A DNA stretch of 64,000 nt from Pseudomonas koreensis (GTDB lineage: Bacteria > Pseudomonadota > Gammaproteobacteria > Pseudomonadales > Pseudomonadaceae). The position numbers and the translations under genes are program-made. Location: NCBI RefSeq assembly GCF_024169245.1, contig NZ_JALJWP010000001.1, forward strand, positions 2,853,501-2,917,500. Direction: 5' to 3'. The notes under the pieces were generated by a model. It was not told where the DNA came from. It was given only the letters and a program-made list of their open reading frames with translations, and made no database searches. This document shows positions 29,396-37,482 of the stretch, one piece after another. The first letter of the stretch is position 1, and every line of letters begins with the position of its first letter.

Positions 29396-30736
29396 GTGTT
29401 TTCCCAATTCGCCCTGCACGAACGCCTGCTCAAAGCCGTGGCCGAGCTGAAATTTGTCGAGCCAACGCCAGTGCAAGCCGCGGCCATTCCGCTGGCGCTC
29501 CAGGGGCGTGATCTGCGGGTGACGGCGCAAACCGGTAGCGGCAAAACCGCCGCTTTCGTCCTGCCGATCCTCAATCGCCTGATCGGCCCGGCGAAGATCC
29601 GCGTCAGCATCAAGACGCTGATTCTGCTGCCAACCCGTGAACTGGCCCAGCAGACCTTGAAGGAAGTCGAGCGTTTTGCGCAGTTCACCTTCATCAAGTC
29701 CGGCCTGATTACCGGCGGTGAAGACTTCAAGGTGCAGGCCGCAATGCTGCGCAAAGTGCCGGACATCCTCATCGGCACCCCGGGGCGGATGATCGAGCAG
29801 CTCAACGCCGGCAACCTCGACCTCAAAGAAGTCGAAGTGCTGGTGCTCGACGAAGCCGACCGCATGCTCGACATGGGTTTCGCCGAAGACGTGCAGCGTC
29901 TGGTCGATGAATGCCCGAACCGTCAGCAGACCATGCTGTTCTCCGCCACCACCGGCGGTTCCGGTCTGCGCGAGATGATCGCCAAGGTCCTGAACAACCC
30001 TGAGCACTTGCAGCTCAACGCGGTCAGTCAGCTGAATTCGACGACCCGTCAGCAAATCATCACCGCCGACCACAATCAGCACAAAGAGCAGATTGTTAAC
30101 TGGCTGCTGGCCAACGAGACCTACCAGAAGGCGATCGTCTTCACCAACACCCGCGCCATGGCCGACCGCATCTATGGTCGCCTCGTGGCCCAGGAATACA
30201 AGGCGTTCGTGCTGCACGGCGAGAAAGACCAGAAGGATCGCAAACTGGCGATCGATCGTCTGAAGCAGGGCGGTGTGAAGATCCTCGTCGCGACCGACGT
30301 TGCGGCCCGTGGCCTGGACGTCGACGGTCTGGATCTGGTGATCAACTTCGATATGCCGCGCAGCGGCGACGAGTACGTACACCGCATCGGTCGTACCGGC
30401 CGTGCCGGCAACGATGGTCTGGCGATCTCGCTGATCTGCCACGGCGACTGGAACCTGATGTCGAGCATCGAGCGCTACCTGAAGCAGAGCTTCGAGCGCC
30501 GCACGATCAAGGAAGTCAAAGGCACCTACGGCGGGCCGAAAAAGGTCAAGGCCTCGGGCAAAGCCGTCGGTGTGAAGAAGAAAAAGACCGACGCCAAGGG
30601 CGACAAGAAGAAAACCGCCGCCAAGACGCCGACCAAGCGCAAGAGCGTCAACCGTCCAAAGCCGGATTCTCTGGTGAGCAGCGACGGCATGGCCCCGCTC
30701 AAGCGTCGCAAGCCAGCAGAACCTGCGGCTGAGTAA
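29396..30736 (+). CDS. DEAD-box ATP-dependent RNA helicase
   Basis: A 446-residue helicase. Motif Q is FVEPTPVQ, motif I is AQTGSGKT, II is LDEADRML, III is FSATT, and V/VI are ATDVAARGLDVD and HRIGRTGRAG. The last 70 residues are very rich in lysine (KVKASGKAVGVKKKKTDAKG), an RNA-binding tail as in RhlE/PA3950-type enzymes. The start is a GTG at 29396 with GAGG 8 nt upstream; an earlier in-frame ATG at 29315 lacks one. Its role is RNA remodelling, perhaps in the cold or in ribosome assembly. Confidence 0.94.
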   Translation: MFSQFALHERLLKAVAELKFVEPTPVQAAAIPLALQGRDLRVTAQTGSGKTAAFVLPILNRLIGPAKIRVSIKTLILLPTRELAQQTLKEVERFAQFTFIKSGLITGGEDFKVQAAMLRKVPDILIGTPGRMIEQLNAGNLDLKEVEVLVLDEADRMLDMGFAEDVQRLVDECPNRQQTMLFSATTGGSGLREMIAKVLNNPEHLQLNAVSQLNSTTRQQIITADHNQHKEQIVNWLLANETYQKAIVFTNTRAMADRIYGRLVAQEYKAFVLHGEKDQKDRKLAIDRLKQGGVKILVATDVAARGLDVDGLDLVINFDMPRSGDEYVHRIGRTGRAGNDGLAISLICHGDWNLMSSIERYLKQSFERRTIKEVKGTYGGPKKVKASGKAVGVKKKKTDAKGDKKKTAAKTPTKRKSVNRPKPDSLVSSDGMAPLKRRKPAEPAAE

Positions 30737-30751
30737 GCTTTAGAACGCGCA

Positions 30752-30782
30752 TAAAAAAACCGGACATTGTCCGGTTTTTTTT
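30752..30782. terminator. Bidirectional intrinsic terminator
   Basis: Hairpin AACCGGACATTGTCCGGTT with an A-run before it and a T-run after it, between the helicase gene and the convergent small exported protein gene. Confidence 0.94.
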
Positions 30783-30786
30783 CGCC

Positions 30787-31062
30787 TCAACTGTCGGTTT
30801 TTTTCTCCGCCGAACCCAATTCCTTCAAACGCTGATCGATCAACTGGCACTTGTCCGGCAGATCGGCGCTGGCCGTGCCCAGATCCATTTTCTGCAACTC
30901 GGCGTTGATCTCCTTGGCCTTTTCCGGATTCTGCTCGGTGAGCTTCGAGACTTCCTTGGCCAGTTGCTCGCGTTTGATCGTCGCCTCTTCCGGCGTGCAG
31001 GCCCAGACGGGCAGGGCGCAGGCGAGCGTGGCGGCGAGGGACAGCTTGATCAGGGTTTTCAT
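30787..31062 (-). CDS. Small exported helical protein
   Basis: A 91-residue protein with a signal peptide (MKTLIKLSLAATLACALPVWA) and a short mature part starting CTPEEA. The mature part is highly charged and helical (KREQLAKEVSKLTEQNPEKA). The mature cysteines could bond; a lipoprotein is less likely because the residues before the cysteine (PVWA) do not fit a lipobox well. The family is unknown to me, but the codon use and terminator look like a real gene. Confidence 0.75.
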   Translation of the reverse strand: MKTLIKLSLAATLACALPVWACTPEEATIKREQLAKEVSKLTEQNPEKAKEINAELQKMDLGTASADLPDKCQLIDQRLKELGSAEKKTDS

Positions 31063-31147
31063 GGGTAGGCCTCCGTTCCGGTTAAGGCGGGTTAACCGGT
31101 TGAGGGCTCAAGCGTGGTAAAAGTTCAGTAAGCAGCAGGAATGCGGA

Positions 31148-31759
31148 TCAAAAGTTCGCTTCAGCTATCGACGTGCCGATGCAGTGATCAAATATATCGA
31201 CAAGAGGTTGCTCAACTCCGTAGAAGGAGTGAATACATGCGTCAATCCACCCTTGGCGATCCACCGAATGCCAATCGATCGAATAGCCTGCGTTGTAAAT
31301 GATGTATTCAAAGACAATACGCTGGGTTCGTCCATTACCCTCTCTGAAGGGGTGGGCAACGTTGATATTTCCATACATTTCGGCCACTGAGTGGATGAGG
31401 TGATCACGAGAGTAGTCCTCGAACCAGCCTGCATTGGCCATTTTCGAAAATTCTTTTGCGACTTCGCGCTCAATGAATTCCGGGCTGCAAAAACGGGTGC
31501 TGCCCTTGCTGATTGCCAGCGTGCGGATCTCACCAGCCCAGGAATAGATTTTGTCAAATAAGGTGCGGTGAACGTCTTTCAACGTAGCAAGACTGTATGG
31601 GGGCGGAATGAACTCCAGTTTCGCAGCAGCTAATTCGTTGATATAGCGTTCCGCCTCGTCCAAATCGTCTGCGGTGCGCAAATCGAGCAGATTGATGAGT
31701 ACGTCTGACCCCGGATAACAATCCGGGGCTTGGTCAACACCGTATTTATCATTACTCAA
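31148..31759 (-). CDS. fic: Fic-domain AMPylating toxin, class I
   Basis: A 203-residue protein with the complete Fic active site HPFREGNGRTQR at residues 136-147 (the catalytic His and the anion-binding loop are intact) and the family opening KYGVDQAPDCYPGSDVL. Fic toxins transfer AMP to hydroxyl residues, with DNA gyrase and topoisomerase IV as known targets of this class. I chose the TTG at 31759 because it overlaps the antitoxin stop (TTGA) and gives the usual N-terminus. The start reported by an ATG-only search at 31825 would run through the antitoxin in another frame. The gene is downstream of, and coupled to, YhfG. Confidence 0.88.
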   Translation of the reverse strand: MSNDKYGVDQAPDCYPGSDVLINLLDLRTADDLDEAERYINELAAAKLEFIPPPYSLATLKDVHRTLFDKIYSWAGEIRTLAISKGSTRFCSPEFIEREVAKEFSKMANAGWFEDYSRDHLIHSVAEMYGNINVAHPFREGNGRTQRIVFEYIIYNAGYSIDWHSVDRQGWIDACIHSFYGVEQPLVDIFDHCIGTSIAEANF

Positions 31760-31926
31760 ACTTTTACGTGCCGGACGGCTTTCAAGGCAGCCTCCCGAGT
31801 AGGGAGTTTGATCTCCCCATCGCAAGGTGAAGGAGCGAAGCCTTCCAGGCGCAAACTGGCTGCGAAGTTGGCTCTGCGATGCTTGGCGAACCAGATTTTC
31901 TTGGTTTCTAAACTCAGCTTTTCCAT
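31756..31926 (-). CDS. yhfG: YhfG-type antitoxin of the Fic toxin
   Basis: A 56-residue protein starting MEKLSLETKKIWFAKHRRAN. AAGGGGG lies just upstream of the ATG at 31926. Its helix carries S24-L-R-L-E28-G29, which fits the (S/T)xxxE(G/N) inhibition motif known for class I Fic antitoxins; the glutamate blocks ATP binding in the Fic site. Its stop overlaps the toxin's TTG start by TTGA, so antitoxin and toxin are translated together with the antitoxin first, as expected for a toxin-antitoxin pair. It is too short for a standard length cut-off. Confidence 0.85.
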   Translation of the reverse strand: MEKLSLETKKIWFAKHRRANFAASLRLEGFAPSPCDGEIKLPTREAALKAVRHVKV

Positions 31927-32080
31927 CTTGCCCCCTTAATGTCAGGTGCGCCTATTGTAGCGGAGGAATGTCCGAAGGGCCCCGATGACTTAGCATCGCA
32001 CATTCGCAGGTGCTGTTGAATCCGCTCGTCGGGCCTCTCTGGGTAGAAGTGCTCCGGACGAGTCCATGCACGGATTCCGC

Positions 32081-32824
32081 TCAAGACCGCTGCTCACCCT
32101 GACAGCAACCCGACTCCGGCGCACCGTCATACCGATCATGATGCCGCACCCATTCCATGATCTCGTCCTCGTTCCGGCCTTTGGGCGTCAGATCCAGATA
32201 GTGGTAAGCGCCAACCAGCATGTCCAGACCGCGCGCGTATGTGGAATAGGTGTGGAAAATCTCGCCTTTGTCGTTGCGATAAAAAACGCTCAGCCCCGGC
32301 ATTTCTTCCTCGGCGCTGTCGGTTTTTTCGTAGTTGTAAGTAGCTTTTCCCTCGGCGACGTCTTCAGCCCGGGCGCAGACGCCGAAGTCGTAATTGAAGT
32401 CGCAATCTTCTGACGAGACCCAGTCGAATTTCCAGCCCATGCGTTGTTTGAATGCCTGAAACTCGCGCAACGGCGCGTGGGAAACAGCGACAACTGCGAC
32501 GTCGTGGTGGGCCAGGTGCTGGTTGGCGCCATCAATGTGGTCACTGAGGAACGAGCAGCCCTGGCAGCCCTGCTCCCAGCCTTTGGCAAACATGAAATGG
32601 TAGATGATCAATTGGCTGTTGTTGCCAAACAGGTCGTTGAGCTTGAGCTCGCCGTTCGGGCCCTGGAAGTGATAGTCCTTGTCGACTTTCACCCATGGCA
32701 GGGCGCGGCGCTCGGCGCTGAGGCGATCGCGTTCTCGGGTGAAGGCTTTTTCGTGGGCCAGATGCTGTTGACGGGCGGCGAGCCATTCTTCGCGTGATAC
32801 CACTGGATGGTTTGCAACGTTCAT
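32081..32824 (-). CDS. DUF899 thioredoxin-like protein
   Basis: A 247-residue protein of the DUF899 family, with a thioredoxin-like fold (NSQLIIYHFMFAKGWEQGCQ, then CSFLSDHIDG). The CQGC pair at about residues 88-91 sits where a redox site is expected. The typical C-terminal phrase GLSVFYRNDKGEIFHTYSTYARGLD is present. The function is not established and there is no signal peptide. GGAG precedes the ATG at 32824. It is a single-gene unit. Confidence 0.88.
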   Translation of the reverse strand: MNVANHPVVSREEWLAARQQHLAHEKAFTRERDRLSAERRALPWVKVDKDYHFQGPNGELKLNDLFGNNSQLIIYHFMFAKGWEQGCQGCSFLSDHIDGANQHLAHHDVAVVAVSHAPLREFQAFKQRMGWKFDWVSSEDCDFNYDFGVCARAEDVAEGKATYNYEKTDSAEEEMPGLSVFYRNDKGEIFHTYSTYARGLDMLVGAYHYLDLTPKGRNEDEIMEWVRHHDRYDGAPESGCCQGEQRS

Positions 32825-32997
32825 GACGATGTCTCCTGCGGATTGAACCGGCTGTTTCAGACTAGTCGTTCAACCCGCAGCGGAATCGACACACCGCCGG
32901 TCGGTCGGCGCGAAGATATGCGGCTGAACGGCTGCGCAGCGCTTGGGTCACAACCTTGAAAGCGGCACAAATCATTCGCACCGGAGGTTGGATCAGG

Positions 32998-33390
32998 ATG
33001 ACGACTTATAACTGGGATTTGATTGAACGTTTGCTGCATGAAGTGCAGAACAGCGCGGGCCATAGCTTTGCGCCTCGCGCATATGCCGAAGACTATGCGG
33101 CAGCGAAAGCCAGCGCTGGCGAGCCCATCGAGAATCTCGACCATTTGAAAACGTTGGCCTGTGAGTATGAAAGTCTGCTGCTTGACCGTGGTTATATCGA
33201 GCCGCGTCCGGATCATGAAGGCAGTACCGGCAACAATTTCATTCTGACGCAGCGCGGTTCCAGCCTGCTGAGCCTGATCGACAGCAGCATTCCCGGCAAT
33301 GACCACCCGCGCCAGGTGCTGGATGAGCAGGAAGATGCGCTGGATGAAGCGACGTTTGATGAAGTCGCCTCAAAACCCCAAATTGCCTGA
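32998..33390 (+). CDS. DUF2513-like small regulator
   Basis: A 130-residue protein. The opening TTYNWDLIERLLHEVQ and later LACEYESLLLDRGYIEPRP and NFILTQRGSSLLSLIDS resemble the winged-helix layout of DUF2513-type proteins. It may bind DNA. I chose the ATG at 32998, with GGAGG 11 nt upstream; a start at 32956 is less likely. It lies alone between a DUF899 gene and a REP pair. The family assignment is tentative. Confidence 0.65.
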   Translation: MTTYNWDLIERLLHEVQNSAGHSFAPRAYAEDYAAAKASAGEPIENLDHLKTLACEYESLLLDRGYIEPRPDHEGSTGNNFILTQRGSSLLSLIDSSIPGNDHPRQVLDEQEDALDEATFDEVASKPQIA

Positions 33391-33405
33391 CTGACCAACG
33401 CCCTC

Positions 33406-33497
33406 CTGTAGGAGTGAGCCTGCTCGCGATAGCGGTCTGTCAGTTGAATATGTGCTGAATGGATAACTGCTATCGCGAGCAGGCTCACTCCTACAGG
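33406..33497. repeat. REP pair, family 1
   Basis: Arms CTGTAGGAGTGAGCCTGCTC and complement, between two convergent genes. Confidence 0.95.
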
Positions 33498-33512
33498 GGG
33501 ATGTGTAATGTC

Positions 33513-34382
33513 TTAAGGTTTCTTCGCGGCCTTCAGGCACTTCAGGTCATTGAAATCCTTGCGTACGCCTTCAATCTTTTTCAGCAAGCGCTCACGCTGT
33601 TGCGGCGTGCTCTCTGCCATCAAGTCAACAAACAGCGAACGTGCCTGCGCTTCAGTATTGGCATAGGCCTTGCGGTAGTCCGCTGTCCATAACCGCTCGC
33701 GGTTGACCAGAAGCGTCTCGATGCGTTGTGGGAATTCCGGGCTTTGGCGTTGTGCAACGGCGGCGCTGAACTGTTGCTGCCAATGCGCACGGTTGGCGAT
33801 CCATTGGGTGTTCTGGTCGCCCAAGGCGTTGGTCCAGGCCACGACGCGTTGTTTTTGCGTGTCGCTCAACGGGCCCAGCCAGTCGTTCAAGCGTTTCTCC
33901 ATCCGCTCGCCGCGTTCCTTGATCTGCTGGGCCAACGGCGGTTTCACGTATTCCTGCTGACGTTTGCGCAAATCCTTGGCAAAAGCGTCATTCATTTCCG
34001 CCACCTGTTTATCGTCCAGGCCCTGCAGCAGCTCTATCGCCGACGGGGTGATCTCCCGGGCGGTTTCGGCGATCGCCTGTTTGGCTTCGGCGGTGCGTTG
34101 CTGCAAAGCGGCATCGGTGACCTGATTGCTCTCGACCATGGCCTGCAAACGGTCCAGCCAGTCGAGGTAACCGGGCAACTGCGTGGTGCAGTGCCAGCTC
34201 AGGTGTTCCTTGAGTCGTTCGTTGAACCAGTCTTTCTGCTCGCCGTTCATGTCCACGTAATCGCTCAGCGACCACGGGATAATCACGTCGAGGTTGCGGT
34301 AGGCCAGGCCCACGCGGCTGCAGGCGCCGACGGCGAGGGTGAAGATCAGCAGGGCGGCAATCTGTTTGAACCAGCGAGACAT
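33513..34382 (-). CDS. DUF6279-type lipoprotein
   Basis: A 289-residue protein with a lipoprotein signal: hydrophobic IAALLIFTLAVG then the lipobox GAC with Cys at about residue 21. The mature protein is all-helical and rich in Q, E, K and R with WFNERLKEHLSWHCTTQLP near residue 53, as in the Pseudomonas DUF6279 lipoproteins. The role is unknown. The ATG at 34382 has AAGGA 7 nt upstream; a TTG six bases earlier is less likely. It is co-oriented with the TorF-like gene 77 bp away. Confidence 0.82.
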   Translation of the reverse strand: MSRWFKQIAALLIFTLAVGACSRVGLAYRNLDVIIPWSLSDYVDMNGEQKDWFNERLKEHLSWHCTTQLPGYLDWLDRLQAMVESNQVTDAALQQRTAEAKQAIAETAREITPSAIELLQGLDDKQVAEMNDAFAKDLRKRQQEYVKPPLAQQIKERGERMEKRLNDWLGPLSDTQKQRVVAWTNALGDQNTQWIANRAHWQQQFSAAVAQRQSPEFPQRIETLLVNRERLWTADYRKAYANTEAQARSLFVDLMAESTPQQRERLLKKIEGVRKDFNDLKCLKAAKKP

Positions 34383-34459
34383 GGGCAAATCCTTGCGAGA
34401 GCCTGGCGTCGGAAATCTGATTCTTATGTGATGCAGGATGCGCGCGGCAGTTCAGCCGA

Positions 34460-35176
34460 TCAATAGAACGTACGTACCGCCTTGAGCGTGACGAGGCCGT
34501 CGCACTCGCTGTTGTGCCCGGAATAGGCCGAGCAATCGTTGCCGCTGAGGCTGGAATTGCTGTAGATCAGATCAAGGTCGACACCCATGAATGGCCGCGA
34601 CAGTTTCACCGACCAATCGGTGAAACTGCTGACATAACCCCCGTCCACCGCCACCGGCGTGTTCAGTTGATGGGTGGTGTACTTCATACTCACGCCAATG
34701 CCGAACGGCTGATTGCCACTGAGATCGGCAAACAAGGTGTTGTTCTGTTTATCCGGGTCGTTGCTCAGGGCGATGCCGAAGCGACTGCCGAGCAGGGTCA
34801 GGCCACCGAACAGCTCCTGGCTGTCGAGGGTGTCGACGCGAGGATAGCTGTAGTGAATCATCCCGACTTCATAGCCGAGCACCTGATCGAAAGGTTGCTT
34901 GAAACCGACGTAGGAATCGATTTCGAGGTTCTTGCCCGGCGTGATGCCCATGCTCGGCGCGTACTGGCCGAAATACACGCCGCTGTCGTGGCTCAGATCG
35001 AGACCGCCGTGGAACGAGCCGACCGCCGCCGGCTTGACCAGACCCTGCGCCATGCTGCGGCTGGGCGTGGTGCCGAGCTTGAGATCGAAGTCGCCCAGTT
35101 CTCCCTGGAAAACCTGCGCGTGCGCGGTCGCGCCTGACAGCAGGCTGACGAACAATAAACAGGGAAATAGGCGCAT
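34460..35176 (-). CDS. TorF-family putative porin (Gcw_chp)
   Basis: A 238-residue outer membrane protein with a signal peptide (MRLFPCLLFVSLLSGATAHA) and a beta-barrel style sequence. It has GSFHGGLDLSHDSGVYFGQY near residue 53 and ends in TLKAVRTFY with a C-terminal aromatic. This matches the Gcw_chp/TorF family, often placed near transporters and thought to be small porins. It lies upstream of the lipoprotein gene in the same orientation, so an operon is possible. Confidence 0.82.
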   Translation of the reverse strand: MRLFPCLLFVSLLSGATAHAQVFQGELGDFDLKLGTTPSRSMAQGLVKPAAVGSFHGGLDLSHDSGVYFGQYAPSMGITPGKNLEIDSYVGFKQPFDQVLGYEVGMIHYSYPRVDTLDSQELFGGLTLLGSRFGIALSNDPDKQNNTLFADLSGNQPFGIGVSMKYTTHQLNTPVAVDGGYVSSFTDWSVKLSRPFMGVDLDLIYSNSSLSGNDCSAYSGHNSECDGLVTLKAVRTFY

Positions 35177-35379
35177 GCGTCACTCCATGAACCGCGAGCG
35201 CAGGGCGAAGGCCTGCTGAAACGCTTGATCTAGACGCGTGCAAGGATACCGGCGAATGCTCGGCATTGATGGCCGTTCGTCGATTTTCGGGGATTTTTGT
35301 TTAAAGCGAAGGGGGATGGTGCGGTGCCAGTCCAGGCGCTTCGAAGCTCAAAGCGCCTCTGGACGGGGTAAAACCGGTA

Positions 35380-35568
35380 TTACTTCTTGCCCAGGCTGAT
35401 CTGCTTGGACGGGCCGAACGTCTGGCCACTGACGCCTTTGGCAATTTGCTGGATCTCGCCGCCGGACTTGAGGAACGCTGCGATCTGATCGTTGATCGAT
35501 TCGCTGGTTTCAACGGCTGGAGCTGGCTTTGCTTTGCTGGTGGATGCTTTTACACGCATGGCGGCCAT
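35380..35568 (-). CDS. Small hypothetical Pseudomonas protein
   Basis: A 62-residue basic protein, MAAMRVKASTSKAKPAPAVE, then a conserved-looking C-terminal part (AAFLKSGGEIQQIAKGVSGQ, ending PSKQISLGKK). It has no signal peptide. I recall near relatives in other Pseudomonas but know no function. An AGG lies 5 nt before the ATG at 35568; a second ATG at 35559 is possible. The long intergenic region beyond it carries no other gene. Confidence 0.65.
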   Translation of the reverse strand: MAAMRVKASTSKAKPAPAVETSESINDQIAAFLKSGGEIQQIAKGVSGQTFGPSKQISLGKK

Positions 35569-35907
35569 TAACCTGTAGAAAAGTAACTCGGCCAGGCATC
35601 GTACAGGAATAACTTGACAATAGCTTGGTAAATATCCCCGGGAATAACCAACCGCAACGCTGGATTATTGCCGTATCGATACTATTAATATGTCGCTAAC
35701 CTGCTGTTTTAAATAAGAACATCTGCTCAGACCGAGGCAAATGCGCACGGCAGTGAGCCGCCTCGCCGGACTGACGAGTGGCACCTCGCGGGGCGGTGAT
35801 CAAGCAAAATCAACACGTTGAAGCAGATTTCCCGCTGCGAAGATCTGCCGCCCGACGTTCGCGGCAAAAACGGGTAGAATGCCGCCCACGTATTGAGGGT
35901 TTCGGAA
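35569..35907. promoter_or_regulatory. Gene-free region with possible promoters
   Basis: No ORF or REP is seen here. An AT-rich part (35600-35720) contains TTGACA at about 35616. A likely -10 (TAGAAT at 35875-35880) lies 27 bp before the start of the S1-domain gene. The two do not belong to one promoter, and their -35/-10 partners are weak. Confidence 0.35.
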
Positions 35908-36744
35908 ATGGCTTTAGTCGGGCGTTACAACAGTTTGCAAGTGGTTAAACACACTAACTTCGGTTTATATCTGGACGGCGGTGCCGATGGCGAAATTCTT
36001 TTGCCCAATCGTTATATCCCCAAAGATATTCCCAGCGAAGATGAAGACTGGCTCAACGTATTCATTTATCTGGACAGCGAAGACAAACTTCTCGCCACCA
36101 CGGAAAAACCGAAAGTTCAGGTCGGCGAGTTTGCCAGCCTGAAAGTGGTTGAAGTCAACAGCATCGGCGTGTTCCTCGACTGGGGCCTGCCCAAGGATCT
36201 GTTGCTGCCGTATTCGGAAGAAAAGCGCCAGATGACCGCTGGCGAATACTGCGTGGTGCATGTCTACCTCGACAAACACACGCGCCGCATCACCGCCACC
36301 GCGCGCCTTGATCGTTATCTCGACAAGACCCCGGCCACTTACAGCCCGGGCCAGGAAGTTGATCTGCTGGTAGCCGAAGCCACCGACATGGGCTTCAAGG
36401 CGATCATCAACAACAAGCACTGGGGCTTGATCCACAAGAATGAAATCTTCAAGTTCATGCGCTCGGGCATGCGCGAGAAAGGCTTCATCAAGGAAGTGCG
36501 CGCCGACGGCAAGATCAGCCTGAGCCTGCAACCGGTTGGCCAGGAAGCGGCCAGCAGCCTGAGTTCGAAGATCCTCGGCAAGTTGCGCGAAAACGACGGC
36601 ACCCTGGCGGTCAGCGACAAGAGTGATCCGGCGTTGATCAGCAGCCTGTTCGGCGTCAGCAAGGGCAACTTCAAGAAAGCCATCGGCTCGCTGTACAAGG
36701 AAGGCAAGATCGTCATTCACGCCGATCGCATTGAACTAACCTGA
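35908..36744 (+). CDS. S1-domain RNA-binding protein, CvfB-like
   Basis: A 278-residue protein built from S1-like folds (MALVGRYNSLQVVKHTNFGL, then FASLKVVEVNSIGVFLDWGL, then VDLLVAEATDMGFKAIINN) and a C-terminal winged helix (LFGVSKGNFKKAIGSLYKEG). This is the CvfB/YitL layout, which binds RNA and affects virulence gene expression in Gram-positives; its role in Pseudomonas is not known. GAGGG lies 8 nt before the ATG at 35908. The longer frame from 35893 is unlikely. Confidence 0.9.
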   Translation: MALVGRYNSLQVVKHTNFGLYLDGGADGEILLPNRYIPKDIPSEDEDWLNVFIYLDSEDKLLATTEKPKVQVGEFASLKVVEVNSIGVFLDWGLPKDLLLPYSEEKRQMTAGEYCVVHVYLDKHTRRITATARLDRYLDKTPATYSPGQEVDLLVAEATDMGFKAIINNKHWGLIHKNEIFKFMRSGMREKGFIKEVRADGKISLSLQPVGQEAASSLSSKILGKLRENDGTLAVSDKSDPALISSLFGVSKGNFKKAIGSLYKEGKIVIHADRIELT

Positions 36745-36760
36745 CTCACCGCAGGCCCAT

Positions 36761-36820
36761 GGTAGGAGCTGCCGAAGCTGCGATCTTTTGATCTTGATCG
36801 CGAAAATCGGCGGCTCCCAC
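36761..36820. repeat. Degenerate REP, family 2
   Basis: GGTAGGAGCTGCCGAAGCTG followed by an imperfect partner ending CGGCTCCCACC. It is shorter than the intact copies. Confidence 0.7.
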
Positions 36821-36838
36821 CTCTAAAGGGATGAGCCA

Positions 36839-37231
36839 ATGAAAAAGGCGCTGATCGCATACGTCTCGACGCTACTGACGTTTCTGCTGCTCGATGACAT
36901 CTGGCTCGGGCTGCTGATGGCGCCGACCTATCGCGAACTGCTCGGTTCGCTGATGCTGGATAAACCGCTGCTGTTGCCCGCAGCGGTTTTTTATTGCCTG
37001 TACGTCATTGGCTGCGTGGTATTCGTGGTCTTGCCGGCGCTGAGCTGGCAGCGAGCGGCGAAGCTGGGTGCACTGTTGGGGCTGGTGGCGTACGGCACTT
37101 ATGACCTGACCAATTGGGCGACATTGCGCAACTGGTCGGTGCAGGTGAGTTTGATGGACTGGGCGTGGGGGACAGTGGCAACGGCGGTTGCCTGCACGGT
37201 GGGTTATCTGGTGGCGAAGCGATTCGCCTGA
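36839..37231 (+). CDS. DUF2177 membrane protein
   Basis: A 130-residue inner membrane protein with four hydrophobic helices and the DUF2177 signature spread (LLTFLLLDDIWLGLLMAPTY, then YGTYDLTNWATLRNW, then DWAWGTVATAVACTVGYLVA). The function is unknown; members accompany varied genes. The start follows AAAGGGATG with workable spacing. A family 3 REP lies 3' of it. Confidence 0.88.
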   Translation: MKKALIAYVSTLLTFLLLDDIWLGLLMAPTYRELLGSLMLDKPLLLPAAVFYCLYVIGCVVFVVLPALSWQRAAKLGALLGLVAYGTYDLTNWATLRNWSVQVSLMDWAWGTVATAVACTVGYLVAKRFA

Positions 37232-37264
37232 CTGATCCAAAAGCTTTATCGCCAGTGCTGACCT

Positions 37265-37328
37265 CTTCGCGAGCAAGCTCGCTCCCACATGTTCACCGAA
37301 CCCTCCGTGGGAGCGAGCCTGCCCGCCA
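37265..37328. repeat. REP pair, family 3, short
   Basis: TTCGCGAGCAAGCTCGCTCC and its partner GTGGGAGCGAGCCTGCCCGC. Confidence 0.9.
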
Positions 37329-37482
37329 TTGACGGCGCAGCCGTAAACCATTCAGCGCTGACGCCACTGACCAAATAAAGGTCTTTTCCAGACGGCTTTT
37401 CCGCGCATCTGATTGATAATCCCCGACACTGTTTTCTGACCATTGGATGGCCTGCCATGTTGTGTGTGTTCGAGGTGTTGCG

